Positions 12,901 through 23,592 of a stretch of DNA of 64,000 nt are shown here, piece after piece. How positions within the stretch are numbered: the stretch's first letter is position 1; each line of letters starts with the position of its first letter. The position numbers and the translations under genes are program-made. Below the pieces are notes generated by a model. The model was given only the letters and a program-made list of their open reading frames with translations, had not been told where the DNA came from and did no database searches. Origin of the DNA: Bombardia bombarda (taxonomy: Eukaryota > Ascomycota > Sordariomycetes > Sordariales > Lasiosphaeriaceae); assembly GCA_030512295.1 (NCBI GenBank), contig JAULSR010000011.1:744001-808000 (forward strand), read 5' to 3'.

Positions 12901-14044
12901 ATGTGCGACCAGAAGGAGACAAGGTGTTTCAGAGACAGGATGCAAGATCAGTTGCGGCCTTGTTGGACAGGGCTACAGATCCTGTCAGTGATGTTGCCTG
13001 TTACATTGTAAATGGAGACGCAGTTCGGGGGAAGTACAGGTTCAGGTCCAGTCGACATGGCGATGCACTCATTGGGTGAATGAATGGCCTGCGATTCTCT
13101 GACTCTCGGACCTCTATGAGCATTTGCATCCGCGTCCAGTGGAAGAGGGCAATGGTCATCGATCATCTCTCTCCATGTCGGGCCGATATTAGGTGCTTGC
13201 TGTGTTTGAGCTGTGGTCGCTGCCAATTAACAGAGCCCATGCTGAGACAACCTATTGTGTACGAGCAGGCTGTGGCAGGTTCTGGTGGGGTCCCAGGGTC
13301 TGTGGGAGGTAGTTGAGACGACATTGTCATCTTGTTTTTTTTCTCCCTTCGCGTTTGGTTTGTTGCAGATCAGCGAGAGGGCGGGAGGATGAAGGAGGAT
13401 AGACGAGCGAGGGCGGGAAGGGAAGGGACGGGACGACGATGTCGTCGTCGGGAGTGTGGCCCGAGGTTGGACGTCGTTGGAGGGCAATTGAGAGCCTCAA
13501 CCGCCTCCATCCTGTACTGTACTTAGGTATTTAAGGTTCCCCCCGGCAAAGCAAACCCCCGTAAAATATCCTACGGGTTCGTCAGCTGGGGTGGGATTCG
13601 TTACCTACCGTGTCTGGCGCGCGCCATTCCCCTGTATTATAGTCGCATCTTCCAATTGGAATTAGCAAGCACTGAAGCGATGGCTCCTTTAATGGTTGGA
13701 TTTAGCAATGATCAGCACCTGCACCAGACGATCGGTGGCTTGCGGGCTTGTGGCTTTGTGGCGTCTGGAGCATCTCAGCCTAGCGGTTTAGTGAACTGAG
13801 AGGCCTGAGGAACAAGGCCATCGAAAATGCACCAGCGCCTCACCCCACCTACCCCGCCTAACAAGCCAGAGGTGATAATGCCAAGGCTTGAGCTGTGGTG
13901 ATGCCTGATGTCATGCCGCACGCCAAGTTGATGGGAAAAGAAGCCACCATTGATTGTGGAATGCACGCAACCGCCATCTCGATCGTTCGCGACTCCATCC
14001 CGCCGCGCCACATCCCCTCTTCGACTATCAGCATCGACGCGACG
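9916..14044. other. Long intergenic region, no supported gene
   Basis: About 4.1 kb between two divergent genes (P450 minus, PalA plus). Only short overlapping frames are present on both strands (for example 12054-12404 plus, 12428-12799 minus), none with a recognisable domain, signal peptide or spliceable partner. The PalA promoter and 5' UTR must lie at its right end. Confidence 0.5.
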
Positions 14045-16936
14045 ATGGCGACGTGAGTTTGGGCACGCTGACTGACTATTCAAATGAGTTGGGGGCAATG
14101 AATGCTGACCCGCCCATCTGTCTTTTGCCCGTAGCTTCAACATCCTCCAGCTGCCGTTCCGCAAGTCGACGCATATCTCGCTCTCCTCCTCGATCCAACA
14201 GTACATCTCCAAGAAATATGACCAACACCCTGACATGTTTCGCCATGACCTCGACGTCGTCGATGCTCTACGCCGCGATGCCGTCAACGTCCGCGAAGCC
14301 CACCCCAGTGGCATCAAGAAATTGCAAACCTACGCCGGCCAGCTGGTCTGGATGGGCGGAAAGTTTCCCATTGATGTGCGCTCTACCCCTATCACACTCT
14401 CATACCCGGCCTATTGACTGACGTACCGTGCCGTATGGCAGATTGGTGCCAACTTCAGCTGGCAACCCGCCTTAGGCTATCACACCGAGCACGCCCTAGC
14501 CCAGAACAACCTGAAATACGAATTGATGAACATCCTGTACAATCTCGCTGCCCTCTACTCCCAACTCGCCCTCGCATCCAACGGAAGCAGTACCGACGGG
14601 CTCAAGACTGCTGCGAGCTGGTTCTCACAAGCCGCCGGCGTGCTCTCGCACATGAAGACGGAAGTGCTGCCCGAGCTCCGCATGGCAAATGCCCCCGACG
14701 ACATGGACGAGGCTACACTGGAGTCCCTCACCCAGCTGTTACTAGCACAGAGCCAGGAGTGCTTTTGGCAAAAGGCTGTCATGGACAACTACAAGGACGC
14801 CTCCATAGCCAAGCTGGCCGCGCGCGTCTCGGACCTGTACAATGCCGCAGGCGAGGCAGCAATGCGCAGCGAGGCCATCAGCTCCGCCTGGATCCACCAC
14901 ATGAGCGCAAAACACCACCACTTCGCCGCCGCTGCCCAGTATCGTGCCGCTTGCGATTGCTTGGAGAAAAGGCGGTACGGCGAGGAGGTTGCCCGCTTGA
15001 TGGACGCCGTCGCGTGTGTGAACGAGGGGCTCAAGGAGTGCAGGGGCGGCTACCTGAGCAAAGCGGTCGTCGACGACTTGAATGGTCTGAAGAAGCGCGT
15101 GGAGGAGGATTTGAAACGGGCCGAGAAAGACAATGACTTGATTTATCTCCGTAAGTCTTGCTGATCCGCATCCACGAGAATCTTTTGAGACCTGTGCGAC
15201 TGACTTTGCCGCAGAGGTGGTTCCACCGAAATCCGAGCTGAAGGTGCTTGATCGAGCGAATATGGCTATCGCCCGCATCCCTCCACAAGTGGCAAAGCCC
15301 TATGACTACTTTGGGGACCATGCCGAGTTTGGGCCAGCCCTGTTTACGAAACTGGTGCCTTTTGCTGTGCACGTTGCTGTATCCATATACGAGGAGCACC
15401 GAGACAGACTTGTCAACAATAATATCATAGCCGAACTGGAGACCATGACGGACAAGCTGCACGAGATTCTCTCGAGCCTCAACCTCCCCGGTTCGTTACA
15501 GGCTCTCGAGAAGCCTCTTGGTCTACCAGGGACATTGGTGCAGCACGCCGATGAAATCCGTCAGGCCGATGCACTGCTCCGGCTCCAACGGGGGTTTGCC
15601 GACATCGAGAAGCTCTGTGCCAGCGACAGGTCCGTCTTCGAGGAGGGCAGATCCCTTCTAGCAGCAGAAGAAGAGGAAGACATGAGATTCCGTCTGAAGC
15701 ACGGAACTCAGCGCTGGACACGGCCCGAATCACGGGCTGACGCGAGTCCCAACGGCGGCGCCAAGCTCTGGAACCAGGCGGCGGAAATCGATGGCTACTT
15801 TGCGTCTAGCACGTCAAGCGACGCTGTAGTGCGGGAAAAGTATGCAGCCATTAAGGATACATTGGCGATTCTGGCAGGCCCAGACAGGGGAATGATGGAC
15901 TACATTCCCAGCAGCCGCAGGACTGAGATACCCGAATCCCTCAAACCAGCTCTGGGTAGACTGCGGGGTGCATATAACGATGTCCTGCGTCTAGAGTCGC
16001 GGAGGAGGAAGCGTGTGGAGGCGTTAAAAGCCAGAAGCCGTACTGATGATATCAAGTCGGATATCCTAGCCGAGACAGCACGGCTGGAGCGCACATACCC
16101 CAGCACACCCATTGTGTCGGCCCATTTCGAAGACTTCTTTGAGAAGAGGCTAGACCAGCTTTACGAAGCTGATGTTGAGGCTATCGAAAAGGAGGCGACA
16201 GACCAGGAGAAAACCATCACCGATGTGCAGCGGGCAAATCGCGAGTTTGAAGCACAGAAGAAGAGCGTTGGTAGCAATACCGAGCGGGAGAAGGCGCTCC
16301 AGAGGCTGGACAACGCCTACTACAAGTACAAGGAGGTTGTCAGCAACGTGGAGGTGGGGCGCCGCTTCTACAATGATTTAAGTCGAATTGTTGAGCAGTT
16401 CCGGAACCAGGCACGCCAGTGGGTCAATGAGAGACGGAAGGATGCTCGTAGTTTGGAAGAGTGAGTTACCGACACCCTCCCGGTTGCTGATCAGTGCTAA
16501 CATCTATCTCTAGTGAAATCTCAATGCCTCCCCTATCTTCTTTATCGATGAACCAGACACAGGCGCCGCCACCAGCACAGTCATATCAGCCGCCCCAGAA
16601 CACAAACTACCAGTCATCAAATGCAAACAACAATTCTTATTACACGGGCCCCCACAACAACACCAGGCACCCGTTAGACAGTCGATCCATACTAGCCCTC
16701 CTGCTGAAGCGCAGATCCAGAGCTGGGCCGATAGCGTCCCGCAGCAGCAGCCAAGGCCGATGCCGCCAATTGCACCGGTCGCGACTATGGAGAGCACGTG
16801 GATGCCTGAGATGGGCATCAAGTTTGCTCCGCCGCCGCAGTCTGGGTCTGGGGCGAACACCCATGCTCAGCAAAGCGGTGGGAATGTGCCGGTGAAAGGG
16901 ACGTGGGATCCGGGGCACGGGATTCGGTTTGGTTAG
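14045..16936 (+). CDS. palA: PalA/RIM20, BRO1-domain protein of alkaline-pH signalling; C-terminal frame change
   Basis: Exons 14045-14052, 14135-14375, 14442-15150, 15215-16460 and 16514-16936. The 8-nt first exon (ATGGCGAC) gives MATFNILQLPFRKS, the classic BRO1 N terminus. The BRO1 domain covers about residues 3-390 (FSWQPALGYHTEHAL, NILYNLAALYSQLA, YDYFGDHAEF). A coiled-coil V-domain follows to about residue 735, then a Pro/Gln tail. In the family, PalA/Rim20 binds YPxL motifs of the PacC/Rim101 factor and the ESCRT-III protein Vps32 on endosomes, allowing PacC processing at alkaline pH. In the last exon the frame must change near the C5 run at 16649-16653. One added C gives a tail with two copies of W-x-P-x-x-G-I-x-F ending at 16936 (about 875 aa). 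The uncorrected frame ends at 16895 with an Arg-rich nonsense tail. A weak-donor intron (GTCATC...GTTAG, 65 nt) is an alternative. Confidence 0.93.
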
Positions 16937-17842
16937 ATGTGATTCAAAGTGGTAGATAGATGTTTGCATTGGTCTTAAATGGTAATTGGTTTCTCTTTGC
17001 CCATTTGACCAGTCATGGTACGCTGATTACCTAGATAGTCAGAGCACGTTTCTCAGAGTGAAGTCCAGTTTGGGCTGGCCCCTATAGTGGGTCTCGGTTG
17101 GTTGCTCCAAGTCAATCAATCAAGCAACCAGAGGCGCAAATACGTACAAACAGCTTCAAGGTGTTGAAAGCGTCGCTAGGATAAATATCTTGGGTTTTAG
17201 AGGTATAATGGAGGAGTATGATTACTATATTGGCAAAGATGTCATTGGGGCGAGCATCAAACAGAAGAGGTGTCGGACGCGTTGCGACAGTCGATGCACA
17301 CCCCTGCGACGGTTCGGCTGTTTGAACCGAGCGGGATGCAAATTGAGGAGGAATGGGCGCCTAGCGGGGGCTAAACACGACCTACAATCCTGCATGATCG
17401 CAATCAGTGTTCTGTGGGCAATGATCAGCGCAAAGATACAGGTACAATTCCATGAATAAACATGGAATTCTGTGATAGACGCCTGGATGCCAAGATGGCG
17501 GCTGCCAAAGAGGCGTTTCATCCCATCGTGTGTCCCGTCCAGATCCGTCTGATCCACGCCCTGGGAGCATCAAAACCGTGCTCGAAGATGAATTCTTCAG
17601 TGTGTCCCCGGTGAATCGGGGGGTGGTTCGTCATATCGATGGTGGGATGGGGAATTGGGATTGGGTATTTAGATCTCGTGGTATCCTCGTCTTAATGACA
17701 GTCTGTCTTGATCTACCACCCACAAGCGAATTTCACTCTTTACTTTCTTTCTTTCAGAGTTGATCTCACCTCAGGTTCTGTGAACCATTTACATTCTCTT
17801 CAACCAAACCCGCAAGCCGGTCTTTTATCCTTCCGATTCAAT
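16937..17842. other. Intergenic, no supported gene
   Basis: About 0.9 kb between PalA and the small secreted protein, both on the plus strand. Short frames only. The right end is the promoter of the secreted protein gene; pyrimidine-rich stretches (ctttctttctttc, near 17742-17754) precede its ATG. Confidence 0.5.
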
Positions 17843-18232
17843 ATGCACGCTCAAACCCTCTTCCTGGCCCTCTTCGCCGCCGCGACTGCCTCTGCCGCAG
17901 CCGTCGACAGACGCCAAGGCAACAACAACAACAACGCCGCTGCAGCTGATTTTGGCGTGTGCAACCCAACAATGGACTTCCAGCTTGGCCGCCCGGGACG
18001 CAAGGCCAACGAGGGCACCTTCCTGCCGGTCGACGACCTCGTCGCCCAGGGCCAGCAGGACGCGCTGAACCCAAACATCATCACCAACCGCATCTGCGAC
18101 CAGCTCACCAACGTGTGCGAGGCCAACGAGGCGGCCGTGGCGCTGTGCGAGAGCGCCCAGGCCACAGTCCAGGGGCTGGGTACCAAGGACGCGACGACGG
18201 CGGATGCTTTTAATGCTGCTCTGGGGTTCTAA
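17843..18232 (+). CDS. Small secreted protein, 129 aa, four cysteines
   Basis: A single-exon frame starting MHAQTLFLALFAAATASA, a textbook signal peptide ending around residue 18-20, followed by a dibasic site (VDRRQG) suited to KEX2 cleavage and an Asn tract. The mature part has four cysteines (GVCN, RICD, NVCE, LCES), enough for two disulfides, and ends LGF. It contains a conserved-looking block (DFQLGRPGRKANEGTF, then DALNPNIITNRICD). Proteins of this shape are common in fungal secretomes, often annotated only as hypothetical or secreted. An effector or cell-surface role is possible but not shown. The ATG is the first after a pyrimidine-rich leader. Confidence 0.85.
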   Translation: MHAQTLFLALFAAATASAAAVDRRQGNNNNNAAAADFGVCNPTMDFQLGRPGRKANEGTFLPVDDLVAQGQQDALNPNIITNRICDQLTNVCEANEAAVALCESAQATVQGLGTKDATTADAFNAALGF

Positions 18233-19142
18233 GCCAGGGGATCTGAAGAGGGAAGGAAGTACTACCACCAGCCGTTAAGGAAGGAGGAGAGGGTTGGAAA
18301 GGGCCCGTGGGAATGGGGCTGTTCTTTGGTACTTTGAGACTGCCGGCTGTAGTTGCCTGCTTGGCTAGGCAGATTTGATGGGACATAACGATAGTCCAAG
18401 ATTGATATTTCCGTGCCTTCTTTGTTCACCTTTCCTCCACCTTCGTGCCTTCCCAACTGAACGTAGTGATTTGATCGCAGAAAGTGAGGGTTACGGTTAT
18501 GTGGGTCTGTGGATGACCTGTTGGGGAATTGGGTACGTGGACCGCACGGCGGAAAGTGAGAGTACCTACCTGAGCCAGCTACCTAGGTATGTACCTACTA
18601 CTGATAATACATGATGATGATGCTTATTCACCTCGTTGCTTAATACTAATAATATTAAGCATCATGTACTTTACTGAAAGATTGTTTGTAAGTATGACGA
18701 ATATGTCATGCATATAAATCCCGTAGTATTGCAGAATTACCTAATTTGGATAACAATCTCAAAGCGGCTCTGTGTTGATGCCGGGGGCGGATATAAGTGC
18801 TCTGGGTGTTACGACCTTAGTACCGAATCTCTTAGGACGAGGCGTTATAGAGTAGCATCGATAAATCCGATAACTCCACAAGCAACCGCGGTGCTGCCAC
18901 CTCACGACGCCAAGCATTGTTCAACCTGGATACAGCCTAGGGATAATAAACTCGAATGGCTTTAGTAAGACAATCATCTCTGATGCCACCGAATTTCGAA
19001 AGCACGAGAGGCCATCTCTACATATAAAACCTCCACCGTTGGCTGCTCCATGAACTCGTCGTGAAGCGAAATCCAACTTGACAGCACTACGCTAAACAAC
19101 TAATTACCTATCCACCATCACATCAACACTAAAACCACAACC
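18233..19142. other. Intergenic with TACCTAGGTA-like words
   Basis: About 0.9 kb, no gene seen. At 18562-18600 there is a cluster of TACCTAC / TACCTAGGTA / GTACCTAC words like those near 24.35 kb and 45.1 kb. The right end is the SDR promoter. Confidence 0.5.
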
Positions 19143-20051
19143 ATGGCCGACGCCCTCAAAAACGTCTCCCCCCAAACCAACCTGAGCCAGGTCTCCACCT
19201 TCGTCTCAACCCACAGCGACACGTACCCCCTCATCTCGCCCACCACCGCCAACCTCGCTGGCAAATCCGTCTTCATCGCCGGCGCCTCCCGCGGCGTCGG
19301 TTGGAGCACCGCGCTCCGCTACGCCATCGCCGGCTGCTCCAAAATCGCCATCGGCGCGCGCTCGCCCCTCGGCAAGCTCGCCGCCGAAATCAAATCCGCC
19401 GCGCTCTCTGCCGGCCGCCCCGAGCCCCAGGTCCTCGCGCTGCATCTCGACGTCACCTCAGAGGACTCGGTCAAAGCCGCGTATGAAGCCATCACGGCCG
19501 CCTTCGGCCCCGCGCTCGACGTGCTCATCGCCAACGCCGGCTACATGGAGGAGTGGGCGCCCATCGCCGAGATGCCGCCCGCCAACTGGTGGCGCCACTG
19601 GGAGGTGAACCTGAAAGGAACGCACCTGCTCGCGCACTACTTCATCCCTGCGCTGCTCCAGTCCGAAACCAGGACGCTGCTGACGCTGTCGAGCATCGGT
19701 GCGCACGGGATGAGTATTGGCGCGTCGGCGTACCAGGCTGGTAAGTTTGCTGTTGCGCGGCTTACCGAGTTTGCGGATGCCGAGTATGGGGGACCGGGCG
19801 GGTTGGTGGCGATCTCGCTGCATCCGGGCGGGGTGAAGACGGAGCTGGCGATGAATCTGCCGGGGAGTTTCCATCAGTATATGGTGGATACGCCGGAGCT
19901 GCCGGGGGATTTTATGGTGTGGCTGGGGAGAGAAAGGAGGGAGTGGTTGAGTGGGAGGCATACGAGTGCGAATTGGGATGTGGGTGAGTTGGAGGGGAGG
20001 AAGGCCGAGATTTTGGAGAAGAATTTGTTGAAGTTTAGGTTGACCATTTGA
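19143..20051 (+). CDS. Short-chain dehydrogenase/reductase (SDR), 302 aa
   Basis: A single exon of classical SDR length with a roughly 40-residue N-terminal extension before the Rossmann fold. The cofactor motif is AGASRGVG (TGxxxGxG type, residues about 49-56). Downstream are LDVTSED, the structural IANAGY (NNAG variant), catalytic Ser in LSSIGAH, and the YQAGK (YxxxK) pair. The Arg after the glycine motif and the GARS segment are compatible with NADP(H), which is inference. The C terminus (HPGGVKTELAMN) is typical of fungal cytosolic SDRs of unknown substrate. It is followed by a convergent secreted-protein gene and, 2 kb on, a P450, but no cluster backbone enzyme is present. The ATG follows caaccATGG, a strong context. 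Confidence 0.93.
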   Translation: MADALKNVSPQTNLSQVSTFVSTHSDTYPLISPTTANLAGKSVFIAGASRGVGWSTALRYAIAGCSKIAIGARSPLGKLAAEIKSAALSAGRPEPQVLALHLDVTSEDSVKAAYEAITAAFGPALDVLIANAGYMEEWAPIAEMPPANWWRHWEVNLKGTHLLAHYFIPALLQSETRTLLTLSSIGAHGMSIGASAYQAGKFAVARLTEFADAEYGGPGGLVAISLHPGGVKTELAMNLPGSFHQYMVDTPELPGDFMVWLGRERREWLSGRHTSANWDVGELEGRKAEILEKNLLKFRLTI

Positions 20052-20232
20052 GTGATGTGCAGGATTATAAACAGTTGAAAGAGATAGTACAGTATAGTAT
20101 ACGTAAATGACACGCGCTTTACATGCAGCCTAACCCAATGCAAAGAAGAGAAACATCTAAAACAACCCATCCCGAGAATAAAACCGCCCCAATGCTCCTT
20201 TTCCTTTTCCGTTGTGTTGATGCTCAGTGTTT

Positions 20233-20677
20233 TCAACAGCTCAAACCTGCCTGGTTCTTGGCATAAAACTGCCATGGTGGGTCGCAGCCATGTTTTCCGG
20301 CGTCCATGTTGGCGCCATTCAGCTCATAAATCCAGCCTATATTAGTTCATGTTGGCATAAGTTCTCCCAGAGAGAAGGATTGGTAGTAGGGGGAAAAAAG
20401 GGTGGTCATACCATTAGGGCATTGACACAATGCCTTCATCTTGCCGCAGACCGAAAGAGTACTGCAAATCTATTAGCAAAAGACTGAGTAATGGTAGATA
20501 GAGATGCCCGAAAGATGCTTACATGTAGTTGCAACCGCTGTTAGTTATAACCCAGCCTTGGAGGTCTTCGACACCTCGGGACTCGACGTTGTTGACTCCC
20601 ATGTGGGGCGTGGGAGTTGCCGCGACCATGGTGGCGGCTACAGCCAGGAGGGCCTTTGATGGTAGAGAAAATTTCAT
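20233..20677 (-). CDS. Small secreted cysteine-rich protein, 102 aa, three exons
   Basis: Built from exons 20677-20523, 20461-20412 and 20336-20233, each junction GT-AG (GTAAGC, GTATGA donors; GCAG, ATAG acceptors), with frames closing exactly to a stop at 20233. The start MKFSLPSKALLAVAATMVAA is a signal peptide with cleavage near residue 20. The mature 82 residues carry six cysteines at positions 49, 57, 64, 66, 86 and 102, the last being the C-terminal residue, including a CQC pair. An even count of six in so short a protein suggests three disulfides. I recognise no named family. Size, secretion and Cys pattern make it a candidate effector or antimicrobial-type protein (inference). No exon exceeds 155 nt, so simple ORF calling misses it. 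Confidence 0.8.
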
Positions 20678-21846
20678 CTTGATATAGTGAAGTGGTGTAG
20701 AAAGAGTCGATTATGACGAAAATGGAGAGCGATGAAGATTTGATCGTTTGGGTCGAAGGAGCCTTAAATATCTGACTAAAACCCTTTGCGAATGCATCAA
20801 CAAAACACACGGATATAAATAGAAGCCTTAGTATTCCATGCTGCCGTATATTCGTGACGTATGGGTACCATAGGATCGTGGGTGCTGCCGCTGCTTTTGT
20901 ATGTCACGTATTGTTGGAGGGATAAATATAACAGCCAGGTGAGGACTGGCTCGTGGTTCTTTGTCAAATAGACGGGCCCTGCCGAGGCCAGAAGCACTCC
21001 ACTCAGGTGTTGGGCTTTGTGCATGAAATTGTTCTTTGTCATCTGCTCACTTACTAACACTGGGGATCCCGTTCAAAGCATTCAACCCCGTAAACTGAAC
21101 AGGACTTGAAACGCTGTGACCAAGGTTATGTAAATCATGGAATGTAACTCATCGACAACAACTTGGACCGGTGTCAAGCACTGCGTAGTCCCATAATAGT
21201 CTTGGATCGATTCGTCGGATGTTTAAGATAGACTGGCGATCTTACAAGGAGAAGACTACGCTGAACTCCTCTTACCTCCTAAGCATATGTTGGGACCAAT
21301 TGTGTTATCACTCTAGCACTCTCGTCCACCTTGTTTAGTAGTTTTTACATAGTCCTACAACAGACCATGAAACCAGTATAGTTTCTATACAGATATTATC
21401 TCCTAAAATCCTATGAGAACATATGGAAAAAAACGTAGATTCTCTTTGAATCAAGATCGTGCAAAATGATATTTTGACTATAGCGTCTAGGAGAGGCAAA
21501 TATCATATCTCAATCGCCTAGATTTGAGATATTTAAAGCGAGCATCTACTATTACCCCATAGGGAAGCTTCACAACCAAGCCACCTCTCGTCAGAGTTCC
21601 CTTTATCCATAGGACGCATCCACTCTGTTCACTTTGCTTCACCATTACTGCACCATATAAATCAATCTCAAGACACACCCTCATTGTTGGACATGCTAGT
21701 AAAACCTATCATGGTGCAAATTGTCATATTCCTCGTTTTCCATCACTATTCACCGCTAACATCAGTGGAACTGCTGTTCCGAACAGTTCCCAAAACCAGT
21801 TTCGAACTCATCGCCAAAATGACACCGTTGATGGCCCATTCTCCCC
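20678..21846. other. Intergenic, AT-richer, no supported gene
   Basis: About 1.2 kb between two minus-strand genes. Only short frames, no domain or splice structure. It contains the promoter of the cysteine-rich protein gene (left) and the 3' end of the P450 (right). Confidence 0.5.
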
Positions 21847-23592
21847 TCAAACCCCCTCCCTCCTCCTAAACTCAACTAAACACCCATGCTTAAAGCTTGT
21901 AAACGTATCCACCAACTGAAACTCCCCCACCCGATGCCTCCCCCACTCCGCGCCCTTCTTCCCCCCCTCCCCCGGATCCTCGACCCCCACCGCCCGCCTC
22001 ACATCATACAACCACAACACCCTCGCCAGCGTGATCCCCATCTCAATATACGCCAGCCCCTTCCCGATACACCCTCGCGGGCCGATACTAAACGGGCAAA
22101 ACGCGCTCTGCGCCCTGGCCACCTCCTCCTCGCCCACCTCGCTAGCCAACCACCGCTCCGGCTTGTAAGCAAACGGCTCCGGATAGTAATCAGGGTTGTG
22201 GTGGATCGTGTAGTGTGGCGTGCCGACGACTGTTCCCTGGGGAACGTGGAGAGAGCCAATTACGGCGCCGCCGGGGAGGACCTCGCGCGGGGCGAGGCCG
22301 CCGACGGAGGGGGAGAGGCGCATGGCTTCGTCGATGCAGGCGCGCAGGTAGGCGCAGCCGGGGGAGAGTTGGGGGCCGGCGTGGATGTCTTCGAGGGAGA
22401 AAAAGGCGGCGCGGACTTCGGACGTGGCGAGGGCGAGGGCGTGGGGGTTGCGGACGAGGTAGAATAGGGTGGCGGCCATGGCGGTGGAGGTGGTGTCTGA
22501 GCCGGCTATGATTCTGCGGGGGTGTTAGTTTTCGTTGTACAGATAGAGAGATTGGGGGTCGTGGGAATAGGGGAGTGGTGGTGGTGGTTGTGCTGGTGGT
22601 TTGTCTTACAGCAGGTTCGACTCGCCCCAGAGCTCGGCGGTGGTGAAGCCCTGGCCGGTCTCGGGGTCGCGGGCTTTGAGGAGGTGGTAGAAAAAGTCGC
22701 GGCGGTCGGTGTCGTCGCCGAGGGCGGTGCGCTCGGTCAGCTGGGCGCGGGAGTAGCCCATGTATTGGGCACGGCCGGCGGCGATCTTGTGGAAGAGGAC
22801 CTTGTCGAGGCCGAGCTTGTCGACGATGGGCATTGTTCCGCACTGGGAAGTGAAGTGTTAGAGCTTTGTCTGCCGGGACAGGATAGGATAGGGGTTACTC
22901 ACGATAAGATGTCTCTGCGCCGCAACACCGACGAGATCCACGGCATAGCGGTTGTCGGGACGATCGAGCATGTGGAAGGCCTTGCCAAAGCACAGGTCGC
23001 CCAGGATATCCATGGCGAGCCAGCTGCACCAGTCCGACATGTTCTTGGCCTCCGTCCAGCCACCCTTCTTCTCGTCACTGCCATTGGCAGCGCTGCCACG
23101 ACCAATACTGCCAATTCCCTCGCAGAACGACCTGACATTGGCCACAATGTAGCGCTCTACCTCTTTTACCGCGCTGTCGGAGAAGGCGTGCGACAGGACG
23201 CGGCGCTTGCGGGCGTGCACCTCCTTGTCACGCACGTTATGCGTGTTGGGGGCCGGGTGGACAAAGGCGTCGTAGAACTCGGCCTTGCGCACGTTGGCCT
23301 TGAAGCCGTAGATGTCTTTTAGGGCCGTGTTGGAGTTGACCGAGAGCGAGTTGGGGCCAAACCGGACGGCCTTTCCGTATCGCTCGTGCATTCGCCAGAA
23401 CTCGAGGTGGCGGTCGCCCTTCCAGGCGTGGTAGAGCATGTAGCCATCGGTGAGCTTGGCGAGGAAGGGCCCGGGGTATTTGGCGAGGGGGTGGAGGAAG
23501 AGGCGGTAGATGACGAGGCATGTTGTAAAGACAAGCCCGGCTATGGAGAATATTCCCAGCCAGAACTGGAGATGGGCGAAGCTGAGGGCCAT
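21847..23592 (-). CDS. Cytochrome P450 monooxygenase, 529 aa, 3 exons
   Basis: Exons 23592-22903, 22842-22610 and 22513-21847 join to 529 residues. The start MALSFAHLQFWLGIF gives an N-terminal membrane anchor, then the hinge HPLAKYPGPF. All canonical P450 motifs are present: I-helix AGSDTTST, K-helix EAMR (ExxR), PERW, and the heme loop FSIGPRGCIGKGLAY with its Cys ligand. The layout (HPLAKYPGP, FGPNSLSVNS, AFVHPAP) resembles fungal CYP65-like enzymes, which often act in secondary metabolism, such as isotrichodermin hydroxylases; the resemblance is from memory of family features. The start was set at the ATG at 23592 because residues upstream in frame do not resemble a P450. No adjacent synthase or regulator is present. 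Confidence 0.93.

Noticed and set aside
20541..20810. 89-codon minus-strand frame overlapping the cysteine-rich protein gene
   Set aside because: It is a shadow in another frame; the spliced gene at 20233-20677 has a signal peptide and consistent Cys pattern.
8096..23592. Possible secondary-metabolite cluster (P450, SDR, P450)
   Set aside because: No polyketide synthase, NRPS, terpene synthase, transporter or pathway regulator is present, and PalA plus large gaps separate the genes.
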